Assembly (NCBI GenBank): GCA_037974965.1 | Contig: JBBPFI010000002.1 | Span: 2,046,001 to 2,110,000, forward strand | Reading direction: 5' to 3' | Length of the DNA: 64,000 nucleotides | From: Dacryopinax spathularia | Taxonomy: Eukaryota; Basidiomycota; Dacrymycetes; Dacrymycetales; Dacrymycetaceae | In this document: positions 10,688 to 21,522 of the stretch, piece after piece | Layout of the letters: every line of letters starts with the position of its first letter | Position numbering within the stretch: position 1 is the first letter of the stretch | Translations under genes and position numbers: made by a program | Notes under the pieces: model-generated | The model's database searches: none | Seen by the model: the letters and a program-made list of their open reading frames with translations, nothing else | What the model was told of the DNA's origin: nothing

Positions 10688-11998
10688 TCAGACCGGCGAA
10701 GTCCCCACAATGCCACAACTCCCCCGAGGTATAATCGGCAAGCTGAATACCTGCAACCTCGGCCAAGCCTTCACAAGGGCGAGTATTGTCTCTTCATCCA
10801 GCGAGAGCTTCTGGAGCGGGACGGCGCTAGCTTTCTTGGATAGGGCAAGAGCGAAGTACTCCATCTTGCGCAGATTTGCGAGAGGCAGGAAAGCTGAAGC
10901 AGGGTGGAGGGAGAGGTTGAGTGGCGAGAGGGCGAGGTCGAACTTTTGCAGGGTGGCCCCGAAGGTCGAGCTGAGGAGCGCGAGGAGGGAGGTGAAGGCT
11001 GGTGGAGGGGTGAGTGTTTGGGTGATGTCGAGGGAGAGGTGTGAGAGCGAGGGGAATAATATGGTCGAGAACACTCCTTGTGGAGAGGAAACACACGTCG
11101 CCGTGAGTGTCAAGGATTCCAGATTCGGAAGAGCGGCTTGCTTGATGGGCTGTGAATCGACCGACTTGGCTTGCGGTCCCGAGAGATCAATCGTTAGCGC
11201 TCGCACGGAGCTGCCTGCGACGCGGTGATAGAACTCCGGTACGGGTGTTGCACCCAATTCCAGATTTTGCAAGTGCGAAAGAGCCAGAACCGTGCGCAGT
11301 AGTGATTCTTGCCCTTCCGGATCGGATAGTGCGGCCGCCTTGAGTGAACGGAGGCGCGGTGATCGGAGCACGAGTTCCTCCAAAAAGGCGTCTAGTGCTT
11401 CTTGCTCCATGTCCTTTGGACGATGCAACTCGAGTACCTCCAATTCCGGTCCAAGAAACGTATAAAGTGCTGCTAACCCGTCGGTATTGACCGCTTGTAG
11501 GCATAAGCATCGCAGCAGAGGAAGCACAGGCACGCGCCCGCAATGAGCTAGAAAACGCATGATCTGGAGTTGCGTGCGCGGAAGTTGGTCCCCTTCGAGC
11601 GTGAGGCTTCGTACCAACCGTGCGTAAGTGTGGAATCGCTCCCACTCCTTCGGGTCGGCAGCTTCAGGCGGGGAGGTCGATTCGACCGATGTTAGGTGGT
11701 TGTCGTAGTTCAGCGCCCATGTCGGAGGCGCGGGAGGGAGGGAGGAGCAGTACCGGTTCGCCAGGTGCCAGAACCCCACAGCGGGGAGCTGGAATGTGGA
11801 CTTCAACCTTGCCCGAGCCCAGGGAGGGAGGAGAGCAGAGAATTGGCTCAGGTCATGGCAGTCCCGCCAGAGTATGCGAAGCGCCGGGCGGGTGAAGGCG
11901 CGGCACGTTTGGGCGAGTGAGGCGAGCGTCGCTTGATTTTGGGTGAGGTGGACGAAGATGAGGTCGAGGATGTCTTCGAGTTGCAGCGCGGGGTGCAT
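10688..11998 (-). CDS. F-box-like protein, basidiomycete family
   Basis: Seen: from ATG at 11998 the protein begins MHPALQLEDILDLIFVHL, a typical F-box-like first helix, continuing with LASLAQTCRAFTRPALRILW, the family's second half of the motif, then a long leucine-rich but irregular region of about 350 residues. The frame stays open 28 codons further up to an ATG at 12082, but that extension is basic and low in conserved features, so I prefer the inner start. Known: F-box proteins recruit substrates to SCF ubiquitin ligases through Skp1; large families of this layout occur in mushrooms with few known substrates. Odd: after the motif PRLQ near 10757 the frame ends in a short unconvincing tail, while another frame stays open across the same point. 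A missed splice or frame change at the C-terminus is possible. Confidence 0.7.
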   Translation of the reverse strand: MHPALQLEDILDLIFVHLTQNQATLASLAQTCRAFTRPALRILWRDCHDLSQFSALLPPWARARLKSTFQLPAVGFWHLANRYCSSLPPAPPTWALNYDNHLTSVESTSPPEAADPKEWERFHTYARLVRSLTLEGDQLPRTQLQIMRFLAHCGRVPVLPLLRCLCLQAVNTDGLAALYTFLGPELEVLELHRPKDMEQEALDAFLEELVLRSPRLRSLKAAALSDPEGQESLLRTVLALSHLQNLELGATPVPEFYHRVAGSSVRALTIDLSGPQAKSVDSQPIKQAALPNLESLTLTATCVSSPQGVFSTILFPSLSHLSLDITQTLTPPPAFTSLLALLSSTFGATLQKFDLALSPLNLSLHPASAFLPLANLRKMEYFALALSKKASAVPLQKLSLDEETILALVKAWPRLQVFSLPIIPRGSCGIVGTSPV

Positions 11999-14563
11999 CT
12001 TGCGCACTTGGCCTTGGCGGCAGGACGAACGAGGCGTGCGAGGACGGACACGCGGTAACCGAGCGGGTTTATAGTCCACCACCCTCCGGCGGAAGGCGGG
12101 CCGAGCAGAGCGGGAGAAGTGACTGTTTTACCTGACGGTGGGAACGGCCGGGCTCATCAGTCATCAGTCATGGGGGATAGGCGGGCGGAGTTGGGCGCCT
12201 AAGGTGGGCAAGAAGAGCGGAGAAGCCAGGAAAGGGAAGATCTACAAGAAGGATGATCTGCATCAGGGAAGTTTCATCCCACGCGACGGTGCCGTACGCC
12301 TACTAGGCTTCTGATGAGTGAGCGCGTCGTGCAGCAGGTGTGCTGCGGGCAGCATTATGAAGATGTGCCCGGGTGAATGTCTGTCTCAAGGTTGACGTCG
12401 CGTCGTACAGGGGAGAGCTGAGTGATCAGAATCCAGAATTAGAGACAGGGGCGCGTGACGCGGCACATGCATATGACGCGAGGCATCACTCCAGTTCCCA
12501 ATTATGGCAACTCTACAGCCCGGCACGAATCCCAGTGCGGAGATGAACCGAGAACGGCTCATCTGCAACCAGAAAATCATCGAGCAAGTCCTGATATGAC
12601 CGTCGATAGGGGACCGAAGCTCCACCGAGCTTCAATCAAAGACAGACGAGGCACGAGACTAGACGGCAGAACAGCTGAGAAGATGCGCACGGTCGGGCCG
12701 AGTTCGGGACCGCGACATGTGCATAGGGAGAGGGATGGGATGAGATGAGATTCTTTCGCTCTTAGAAGCAGTCGCGTAGGCCTTGTCACGCTGAGACGGC
12801 GGCATTCATCGTCGCCAGGCACAACGGGTGGGATCGAGGGGAAAGTGTGCTGCCAGATAAGGTGGATGCAGAAGCTGGTGTTGTCCCGAAGCGAAGGAGC
12901 GAGGATCAAGGCAGCAGAGTAAGCCCCAAGCTCTTTCAGTAGACCACCGCCCAATGAGACTGATCGTCCACCCAAGTCACACCCCGAGACTAACAGAACG
13001 CAACAAACACAGAAAGTGCAAGCGATGAAACCAGACCAGCAGAGAACGGCGCGCTGATAAGCAAGTTGTCCCAAAAGCAACCATGAGTGGCCAAGATTCG
13101 CGGGTTGTCTGGTTCTTCACGAAAATTCGACGACTTCGGAGGTTCGTGCGCAGCTCAGGGTCTTCCCCAACGGTGCGGAACCGAGTCAGGTTGTTTGTGA
13201 AGGGAGAGCAGGACCGACCATAGATCCATAGCTATGTAGAGAAACATAATGCTGAGCATCAATAATGAACGCTTCAGTACGACTCAGCGAGCAGCTTGCA
13301 GCCAAACGGCCAAGCAGAATACCAACAACACCTCGGGCTCAATCGGGTCCAATCATAAAAAAACAGCCGCCTCTTTCACCCGTCCAAACCCTGTGGTCCA
13401 GACCGCTCAGCCTTTGTGGCCGCGACGCCCAGCACAGCAACAACCCAGAGCAGCACATGCTCCTTGAGGTGGAGTGACGTCACGTAGGAAGGTCACGCAA
13501 AACGCGCCACAAATGGTTGCGCTGGGCTTTGGGATGGAGGTGGTGGACCCGGTTCGTAAGCCTAGTAATAACTTGATTTTGGGGGAGGGTTGGCGGCTCT
13601 GGGGTTGTGTGCATAGGATGCGGTCGTGTATGGTTGCATGGCGAATTAGCGATTAGACGTTTGGCTGCCCTGCGGCTGGTCGAACTTCCTGCAAGGGGAA
13701 GGTACTACGGCCTGTTTAGGTACTATCTGATAGCCAGCATATCTTTCGCCGCAATAGGCAACCAAAGCAGCTATTTACGGATATGCAATACGTACATTCT
13801 GAGTGGTGCCCCCCTTCAAGTCCCACTCGTAAGTAGTGCGATTGCGTCAAGCCAGAGGGAGCACATCTCACCCCAGAAATCGCAGCAACCCGTGAAGGAG
13901 GGTGGTTATACCAGTTGTAGGGACACGCCCGATCGTCCGCGCTAGTACTTGAGTAGATCGTGCGGCGCTCAGACTTTCTCGCTCTTTCTTTCCCCCTCCC
14001 CTTTCGTCCCACTTTCCGCCGTCAAAACAGGTCCACGTTAGAGCGAGAACAAAAAACAAAGGAGAACAAGCTCGCCAAGTCTTCCATTCCCCAACAACTG
14101 CTTGTCTCTCCCCCAGCTCACAGAGCAGACAAGCTCGTACGACTCATCCTCGGAGGCCGGATCATTCCCCTCCTAGATCACGGACCCTCCGCCTGCCCCG
14201 GCCTAGACCGCCCACCGCCCAACGGCGCTTGATCGGCGCTAGCCTCACTTCCTCTCTCGACTCTTCTCCGTTCGTCCGTCCTCGGTCCTCCCTTCTGGAA
14301 CCGCCCAGCGCTGCATAACAACAGCTTGTAAACTTCTCTCCTTCTTTCGCCGCCAGCTGCAAGGAGAAGGACGGTCTAAAGCATATCAAGCCCTCGACTG
14401 TTACGTGACCGTCATATCGCTGTCAAGCTCGGCTTCCTCTTTCACAACTTGACTCGTACTAGGTCGGACGACTTGTCAGCTATCCGATAATCACACCATC
14501 GAGTTGCTACCTTCGACATCGCATCAAGACCCATCGACTCCTTCCTCAACCATAACCGCAACG
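11999..14563. other. Intergenic region of about 2.5 kb between two divergent genes
   Basis: Between the minus-strand F-box gene and the plus-strand gene at 14564. The right 600 bp is pyrimidine-rich (CTCTTTC/CCTC tracts), typical of a basidiomycete promoter and 5' UTR. I cannot support any protein or RNA gene; a 167-codon minus frame at 12577-13080 has no domain and no coding pattern. Confidence 0.45.
14450..14455 (+). promoter_or_regulatory. TGACTC, Gcn4/Cpc1-type site
   Basis: TGACTC 109 bases before the ATG at 14564, the half-site core bound by Gcn4/CpcA in fungi. Same motif and similar spacing before TRP4 and ILV3 in this window. Confidence 0.4.
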
Positions 14564-15860
14564 ATGCCGTACAAAGCCCTCAACGAGATCCCAATATCAT
14601 TCGCTACGCCCTCGCTGGGCATGCACCCGTCGCATACCCTGCCGCTCAAGCTGAAAGCTGCTGCAGATGCAGGCTTTGCTGGTATAGAAATCGGGATGGA
14701 TGACCTGGTGCGCCTCACACTCGCATACCCATCTCTCACTAGCACTAACCACAGTGCATACAGATCGCATATACTCGCTCGCTCAACCCTAACCTCCCCG
14801 ACGGTCATAGACAATACAACTCCACCGGTTCCCCCTCGCTGGAGCCCGACCCTCGTAACCCGGAGGACGAACACCTCTGGGCAGCGCTGGCCTCCGCAGC
14901 ACACGAAGTCAAGTCCCTTTGCGCCAGCCTAAACCTGCACATCCTCTGCCTCCAGCCATTTAGCCAATATGAAGGCTGGCCCGAGACGACCGACCGGCAC
15001 GCGTGGGCATGGTGTAAAGCCCTAAAGTGGCTTGATCTGGCCAAGGAGCTGGGGGCGGAGATGCTCCAGGTCGGGAGCAATAATGAGCTTAATGCGAGTG
15101 CTGGTGTCGAGGGGTGCGTGAACGACATGAGGCGGCTGGCGGTCGCCGCGGAGGAGAGGGGGATCAAGATCGCGTATGAGCCGTGGTGCTGGGGCGCATA
15201 TGTGAACACGTGGGAAGGCGCGTGGGAGATCGTACAGAAAGCCGTGCGTCCGCTCTACTTCCCTTCCGTATATGCGCCTTTGCTGACTTGCAAGCCTGTA
15301 GAACCATCCAGCATTGGGCCTCTGCTTAGACACATTCCAGATCGCAGGTTCACCAGTATACGGCGCGTCGCCCACCCACCCCACAGGCTGGATAGTCGGC
15401 TACACACCCGCAGTATTCTCACTCTCACTACGCAAGCTCACCGAGTCCGTCCCAGCGCACAAGATCTTCTTCCTCCAAATTTCCGATGGGGCGCTGCTTG
15501 AGCCTCCATTGGGACGTGGTAATGAGCTGGATGAGAGATGGACGAAGGGGTTCGAGAGCCGGCAAGTCTGGAGCGGGGCAAGGAGGCCGCTACCGTTCGC
15601 TGAGGGGAAGAAGGGCTATCTGCCCGTAGTGGAGGTGACAGAGGCCGTCCTAGGGACCGGGTTCAGAGGTAAGCTTGTTCAGTCCACCGTCACTGCACAT
15701 CAACCTGACTCCGGGTGCTTGCACAGGCTGGATCTCGTATGAGATATTCGAGAAAGAGCAAGAGGAAGACGACCCCACCATCCCAGAACGATACGCCAAA
15801 GCGGGCAAAGAAGCGCACCAAAAGCTCCTAGCCTCGATCGACCGGCACTGGCGACGATAG
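14564..15860 (+). CDS. Sugar phosphate isomerase-fold enzyme, 3-dehydroshikimate dehydratase-like
   Basis: Seen: four exons (14564-14707, 14764-15243, 15302-15668, 15727-15860; 374 aa). The N-terminus ISFATPSLGMHPSHTLPLKL then AGFAGIEI and a following acidic residue matches the AP-endonuclease-2/xylose-isomerase TIM-barrel superfamily. Later blocks include LGAEMLQVGSNNE, IAYEPWCWG, LGLCLDTFQIAG and KIFFLQISDG, the metal-binding Glu/Asp/His strands of that fold. Known: fungal 3-dehydroshikimate dehydratases (qa-4/qutC) have the same layout and a similar N-terminal motif, making protocatechuate from 3-dehydroshikimate using a divalent metal. Inferred: the same or a related sugar-acid reaction in the cytosol; substrate is not settled by sequence. 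A TGACTC site lies 109 bp upstream, as for amino-acid genes here. Confidence 0.75.
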
Positions 15861-16003
15861 ATGACAGGATCACTCGTCTGGCCCGCGCACACTCGTCCTC
15901 TCGCATCGTCCTCTCGCACTCTTTCTCGCTCGTATTATCCTTCTCTGGAATACGAATCGAACGGATACCACGGACCGGATTTCCACGAACAATGGTATAC
16001 GAC

Positions 16004-16027
16004 TCTACCTACCTACCTACCTACCTA
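16004..16027. repeat. (CTAC)n microsatellite
   Basis: Six tandem tetramers just after the stop of the 14564 gene. Confidence 0.85.
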
Positions 16028-16916
16028 TAGTACACCTTTTTCTTCCTCCTACCTCTCCCTTTTCCTCGTCTCATTTTTCGTCTTTCTCTACGCGCTGAAT
16101 GGTATGCGTCAACGAACTAGAACGTATTGTAGGGGCTTGCGATGATGATGATGCTTTTGTACTACATGTGGATGTACACTCTCGTTTGACTGGTTTGAAC
16201 TGACTTGAAATCAAGAAGGAATTGCGTGAACAATCTCGGATGTCGCTCTTGCGGGGCAGACTGCGACTACTGGTTGATGGTAGATGTGCGCCAATTCCGT
16301 TATTTGTCAGTCGATACGTCAGCCCGCACATGCTGCCCGCGATTCTTGTCCTGCATTCTTGGTGCCCTCCCAGCTCTCTTTATGGAATTGCGAATGAAGC
16401 CGATGATCTCGCCGAGAGAGTATACACATATCGTTTGCCTTAGACCAATCCAACAGTCGCACGACAATATTCAGAGTTCTCACAACCGCGCCCTTCCTTG
16501 CAGATCACACGCTAAGAATATGTATATCTACGTGCACCATGTCTGCCAAAAATAGAGGGCGGGCAGTGCTATTATTGACCTCCCTCAAACAGGCCGAAGA
16601 ATGCGGAAGCCCTTCCTCGCGCGGACGAGGGCGGGATCGGAATTAGTTATGATCGAGCCTGTCAGCCCGCACATGGACAATGCGTCATTGATATTGTCAT
16701 TCATAGATAATTTGGTTAACAATGCCTTCACCCGAGCTGTGCTCGACTCTGGACTGTCGGAGATCTTCTACGTAGGACAGATCCTCGAATCTCCGAACCG
16801 ATAGTGCGACTCTTGAGCTGTGTAACTCTTCCGGTCCTTCCCCGGTACTTAGAAGGATCTGGGCTTGACTATCGGCGTTTATAGAAGTGCGTCTTTACGC
16901 CGAAAGTAGTAAACAT

Positions 16917-17136
16917 CGCCGACTGTGGGGTTCATTAATATCGCCGCTGACAGACAACTGTATTCGCCGACGTCGAACCTTGCCGAGCCGTCGCAGGACG
17001 ACGGATGGCTTCCCCAGAGAGTGCAGATCCTTGCCCCACAAATAGCCCACCTAACGCCGACCGGGATCAGTTAGCGTAACGCCTTAGCTAATCCACGCAC
17101 GAGCGGGAAATGAAGTCCGAAGGGTTTATCGCCGAC
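16917..17136 (+). promoter_or_regulatory. Cluster of four CGCCGAC heptamers
   Basis: Plus-strand copies at 16917-16923, 16965-16971, 17055-17061 and 17130-17136, 370-590 bp before the reductase ATG. The same core forms near-palindromes upstream of two MFS genes at 38443-38457 and 40654-40680. Confidence 0.4.
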
Positions 17137-17507
17137 CAGCCAATGAGGACCTCCCCGGCGGGTCCCCGGACCCTACTGATGTCATTTTCCAGATCGGGCA
17201 GATGTGGCACAGCAACGGGAAGAGCGGGTCGTCCCTGACTTCGCCGATGGTTCCTACGTCCACGTCGGCCTGATGGTGGGTGGGAAGTCGTATGGCCGAT
17301 GTCGGACAATGTTTGTTCATCGGTCGAAACCGTGATGGCCAACAATGGACCGAAGTCTAGGCTGCCGATCCAACAGGTATGGAAAGATATATATTGAGGT
17401 GGTTCGAGCTGGACGAAGAGATCAACAAGCAGTTCAACTGCAGCATTCTCAAGCAACACATACACACTCTACTCGAATACCCAACAACCACTACACACTC
17501 CAAAACA

Positions 17508-18742
17508 ATGCCGACTCTCGAGGAGATGGAACACGCTCTCTGGGGCCCTGCCCCTCCTGGAAAAACCCCTCTGGGTGAATACCGTCTCCTTTCGCCTTCA
17601 GCTGGTGTCCGCGTGTCCCCTCTTGCCCTTGGTGGCATGAGCATTGGTGACGCATGGACGGGCTACATGGGCAGTGGCATGTCAAAGGAGCAGGCGTTCG
17701 AGGTAAGTACTTTCCTCTCAACTTATAGTAGATTCAAATACTAACTGCTACATGACAGCTCCTCGACACATACTTCCAATCTGGCGGCAACTTCATCGAT
17801 ACTGCCAACTCCTACCAGGACGAACAAAGTGAGACCTGGATCGGCGAGTGGATGGCGTCGCGGAAGAACCGTGACCAGATCGTGCTCGCGACCAAGTACT
17901 CGATCGGCTACAACCACAAGCGTGACGATATCCCGATCAAGGTCAACTACACCGGCAACAGCGCCAAGTCGATGAAGCTCTCCTTGAAGGACAGTCTTCG
18001 CAAGCTTCAGACCGACTATGTCGATATCCTTTACGTCCACTGGTGGGACTACGCGACGCCAATCGAGGAGATCATGCACGCTTTGGACGCGCTCGTCCGC
18101 AGCGGCAAGGTCCTCTACCTGGGTATCTCCGACACACCAGCATGGGTGGTGACGAAGTGCAACGAGTACGCGCGTGCGCACGGGCTCGCCCGTTTCGTCG
18201 TCTACCAGGGCCGCTTCAACGTGTTGCTGCGCGACTTCGAGCGGGAGATCTTCCCCATGGTCAAGGCTGAGGGCATGGGAATTTGCGCTTGGGGCGTCGT
18301 CGGCCAGGGCAAGTTCCGTACCCAAGCTCAGCTCGAAGCCAGGAAGAAGGAGGGCAACCTCCGTGGTGGCGCAGATCTCACCGAGAACGAGAAGAAGATG
18401 AGCGCTGCACTCGAGAAGGTCGCCAACGAGATCGGCAACGGTGCGACCGTGACTGGCGTCGCAATCGCCTACGCACTGCATAAGCAGGCATACGTCTTCC
18501 CCATCATTGGCGCGGGCAAGATTAAGTATCTCAAGGAGAACATCGAGGCGGTGAAAATCAAGCTCACACCGGAGCAGATGGCCTATCTTGAGCAGGCCGT
18601 CCCGATCGACCTTGGCTTCCCGCATAACTTCATCGGCCGCGATCCTGCCCTGACAAGGGAGGGCCGTGCCACCAATCCATTCCTCATCCATACGAGCCGG
18701 ACGGAGTACGTCCGTGCACCCCCTCCGTTGGAGGTGGACTAG
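17508..18742 (+). CDS. Aldo/keto reductase, aryl-alcohol dehydrogenase type
   Basis: Seen: two exons (17508-17702 and 17759-18742; 392 aa). ATG at 17508 follows a CAAAACA context and gives [17 protein letters not shown]. Catalytic tetrad candidates are visible: Asp and Tyr in [14 protein letters not shown], Lys in LATKYS, His in YVHWWD. NADPH-binding C-terminal blocks include [10 protein letters not shown] and [18 protein letters not shown]. Known: the fungal AAD group reduces aryl aldehydes to alcohols with NADPH and serves lignin-derived or toxic aldehydes; some members make mycotoxin intermediates. Inferred: a cytosolic NADPH-dependent aldehyde reductase. Family length is normal and no lesion is seen. 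The long antisense frame (17741-18958) is a codon-bias shadow. Confidence 0.9.
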
Positions 18743-19601
18743 TGTAGCTATAGTTAGTACCCTTTGCCAATGAAAAGATGTCTTGAAAAACCTTACTCCT
18801 GGCCGATACTGCACGTGCTGGACTGTAGGCAAACAACGGAGCAAACTATGCTGATGGTGAATGTGTTTCGCATCCTGTTTCCTTTTGTTTGCGTATCGGC
18901 AACATTTTTCAACATCGAGGCGGAGTTGACTCGAGCGGCCGATGGGAGACAAGCCCAACGGTAAGTCTTACGCGGACCACCTTACCAGAAACGGAAGCTC
19001 GTCCGAAAGCTGGATTCCTCCGCGTTGCTTCTTTCGGTCGCATTTCGCGCCGGCTGCTGATGCGGTCTCAATCTCTGCAACGAAACTCTGCACATGTTAC
19101 TTCTCTTTCTGTCAACTGTATTGTTCTGCACTTCTCGGACCGGTCTATTATTTCAGGATGGCTCGACGGCCGTACCGCCCGCTAATGCCGATGAAACCCT
19201 GTCTTATGGAAGACAATCTTTGTGCGGGGCCCCAGCCAGCATCTGACCAAACCCAACTTCCAGAACCACTACACGTGCTTAACTAGGAGATCTTACACCC
19301 AACTTGTGTGGATGTTGGGCCCAACCTTGCCCGACTTCTGTCGGGAGCAGGTGCCGACTTCTCCATGGGGCAGCGGATTAAAGACTTCTCACCGATGGGG
19401 TATCTCCAACAAAGACGCGACCTCCAGTGTGGAGTGCCGTGTCGGCACTTCGTTATCTGGACGACCCGCCGCCCCTCAAATGGCCGCCGTATTTCTACGG
19501 AGACTGGACTGTCTGAGAACCTAAGTCTCCCCGCTCGCCCCTTCAGAAAGAAGCAGGATCGCCCATAGCTTCCCCGAGCTTCTTCGTCACCGTCAACAAT
19601 C
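18743..19601. other. Intergenic: promoter of sugar transporter 1
   Basis: No gene supported. Contains short blocks also found before the second transporter, such as TTCCTCCGCGTTGCTTCTTT (about 19014; counterpart about 61708) and CCATGGGGCAGC (19361; counterpart 62096). Confidence 0.4.
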
Positions 19602-21421
19602 ATGAGCGAGGAAAAGCTCGAATACGAACACGCGGACGAAAGCGCTAGCCCATCTTTGCCAGATATTCCCAAACATGAAGACGCCGATGGTGCAAGCCCG
19701 TTGCAGCAGGTCTTGAAGGAGGAACCTCCGCATCCGGCGTCATGGCCAATGATCAGGCTGTACTTGTGCCTTTGGGTCTGCTACACTTGCTTCATGACGA
19801 ATGGGTAAGACGTCAAGCTTGAAGTCACCCTCGCAGTGGGCTAATGTCTGTATTCTACAGATTCGATGCTAACACATTTGGTGGCTTTACTGCTATGGAT
19901 ACATTCAAAGATTACTTCGGCGTGTATGGCGGTTCTGAATTAGGTAAGAGCTTCGTCGTCAACTTCGCTCTACTTCGCATTGACTTCATATTGGAACAGG
20001 TTTCATGGTCACAATGTACATTATCGGCAATCTTGTTGGTAAGTTTTTCTTCGGATCCATGCAGCGTGTCGGGATCCTTACTTTCATTTGTAGGTGGTCT
20101 CATTGCGGGACCGATCACCGATCCGTACGGTCGCAGGTTCGGAATGATCTCCGGTTCCTGCGTCTGTGTCGTCGGATCCGTCATGCAGACGGCTGCACAA
20201 AACAAGAGCACCATTCTTGCCGGGCGTTTCTTCCTCGGTATTGGCGCCGTTACAGTACAGACGGCTGGTACCGTGTACGCGGCGGAGATGGCCCATCCTG
20301 CATACCGCGGCATTCTCACGGGGGCCTGCCAATCCACCTTCTTCATCGGGACCCTCACTTCCACTTTCATCGAGTACGGCTTGAGCGGTCTTCCGAACCC
20401 CGGCACTCTTGAATGGCGCATCCCGTCTATTCTCCAGTGTTGGCCGTCCGTCGTTTTGCTTCTCACCGTCTGGTTCATCCCTGAGACTCCTCGATGGCTT
20501 GTCGCGAATGGCAAGAAAGACAAGGCACGCGAGGTCCTCGTCAAGTACCATGGGGAAGGCCGACAAGATAGCAAGCTTGTGCAGTTGGAAATGGCTGAGA
20601 TGGAAGAATATATTAAACTTGATGGCTCCGATAAGCGGTGGTGGGATTTCAGGTATGTACCTCGAGTCGTACGATGTTCCGCAATTGAAGATCGTTCCAG
20701 GGATCTGTTCTCGACAAGGGCAAATGTCCAGCGCATGCTCCTCTTAATCGCTTTCGCCGTCTTCCAGAACTTGATTTGGCCTCCAACATCGTATTATCTT
20801 CCGCTCATGCTGCAGAATGCCGGTATCACGGACTCTCGCCGGCAGCTCCTGCTCAACGCAGTGCAAACGCCGGTCATGATTGGTGGTTCCATCATCAACG
20901 CGTTTATCGTAGAACGCATCGGTCGTCGGCACTTGTTGATGGTCGGCTCGTGCGGCATGGTGTCTACTCTCGCCGTCCTCACCGCATGCACGGCGCTGCA
21001 GATGACGCAACCGCAACTGGGCACAGTCGGCATTGTCTTCATCTACCTCTTCCTCCTCAACTTCGCCATCACCTGGGTACCGTGTATGACTCTGTACTCG
21101 TCCGAGATCGTTCCTTTTGAGACGCGAGCGAAGGCTCTGGCGCTTTACAACCTCGTCATCAATGCCTGCGCCATCATCAACGCTTACGTCCCGCCCGTTG
21201 CTTTCCAGAACATCGGCTGGCACTTCTACCTCTTCTACTTGGTCTTCGACTTCATCGGCCTGTTCGTGGTGTATTTCTTCTTCGTGGAAACCCGCCAGCG
21301 CACGCTCGAGGAAATCATGGACATCTTCAATTCGCCCAACCCGGTCAAGACATCCAAGGAGATGGGCAAGCGAGCCGCTCACGCAAAGCATTTGGCTCAC
21401 GCCAAGCACGCGGCCAGGTGA
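19602..21421 (+). CDS. MFS sugar transporter 1
   Basis: Seen: five exons (19602-19804, 19861-19943, 20000-20038, 20094-20652, 20701-21421; 534 aa). The protein has a cytosolic acidic N-tail, about 12 membrane segments, DPYGRRFGM after segment 2, the sugar-porter signature VWFIPETPRWL after segment 6, VERIGRRHLLM in the second half and FFVETRQRTLEEI after segment 12, then a His/Lys/Ala tail. Known: this is the fungal sugar porter family (hexose, alpha-glucoside, lactose or cellodextrin carriers, proton symport). Inferred: plasma-membrane uptake of a hexose or disaccharide; it converges on a GH36 enzyme and lies near a trehalase, which hints at an oligosaccharide substrate. A close paralogue with the same four intron positions starts at 62342. 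Confidence 0.93.
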
Positions 21422-21522
21422 GGGGGCAATTGAGTACAGATACTTGTCTTTGCATTGCTGCAGCCCAGACCATTGTGTATGATCATACATCGTATGTGGT
21501 ATCCATGCTTCCGATCTCTTCT

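Larger units (their letters stand above)
15861..17507. other. Intergenic: 3' region, microsatellite and aldo/keto reductase promoter
   Basis: No gene supported. A (CTAC)n tract lies at about 16004-16027. The heptamer CGCCGAC occurs at 16917, 16965, 17055 and 17130. An AT-rich box (GATATATATTG, about 17386-17396) some 115 bp before the reductase start could be its TATA element. Confidence 0.5.

Noticed and set aside
12577-13080. A 167-codon minus frame in the 2.5-kb gap
   Set aside because: Has a Cys/Leu-rich start but no cleavage pattern, domain, conserved context or intron structure to support a gene.
17741-18958. A 405-codon open frame antisense to the aldo/keto reductase
   Set aside because: It mirrors the coding strand of a clear enzyme with strong codon bias; its protein has no domain and no own promoter or splice signals.
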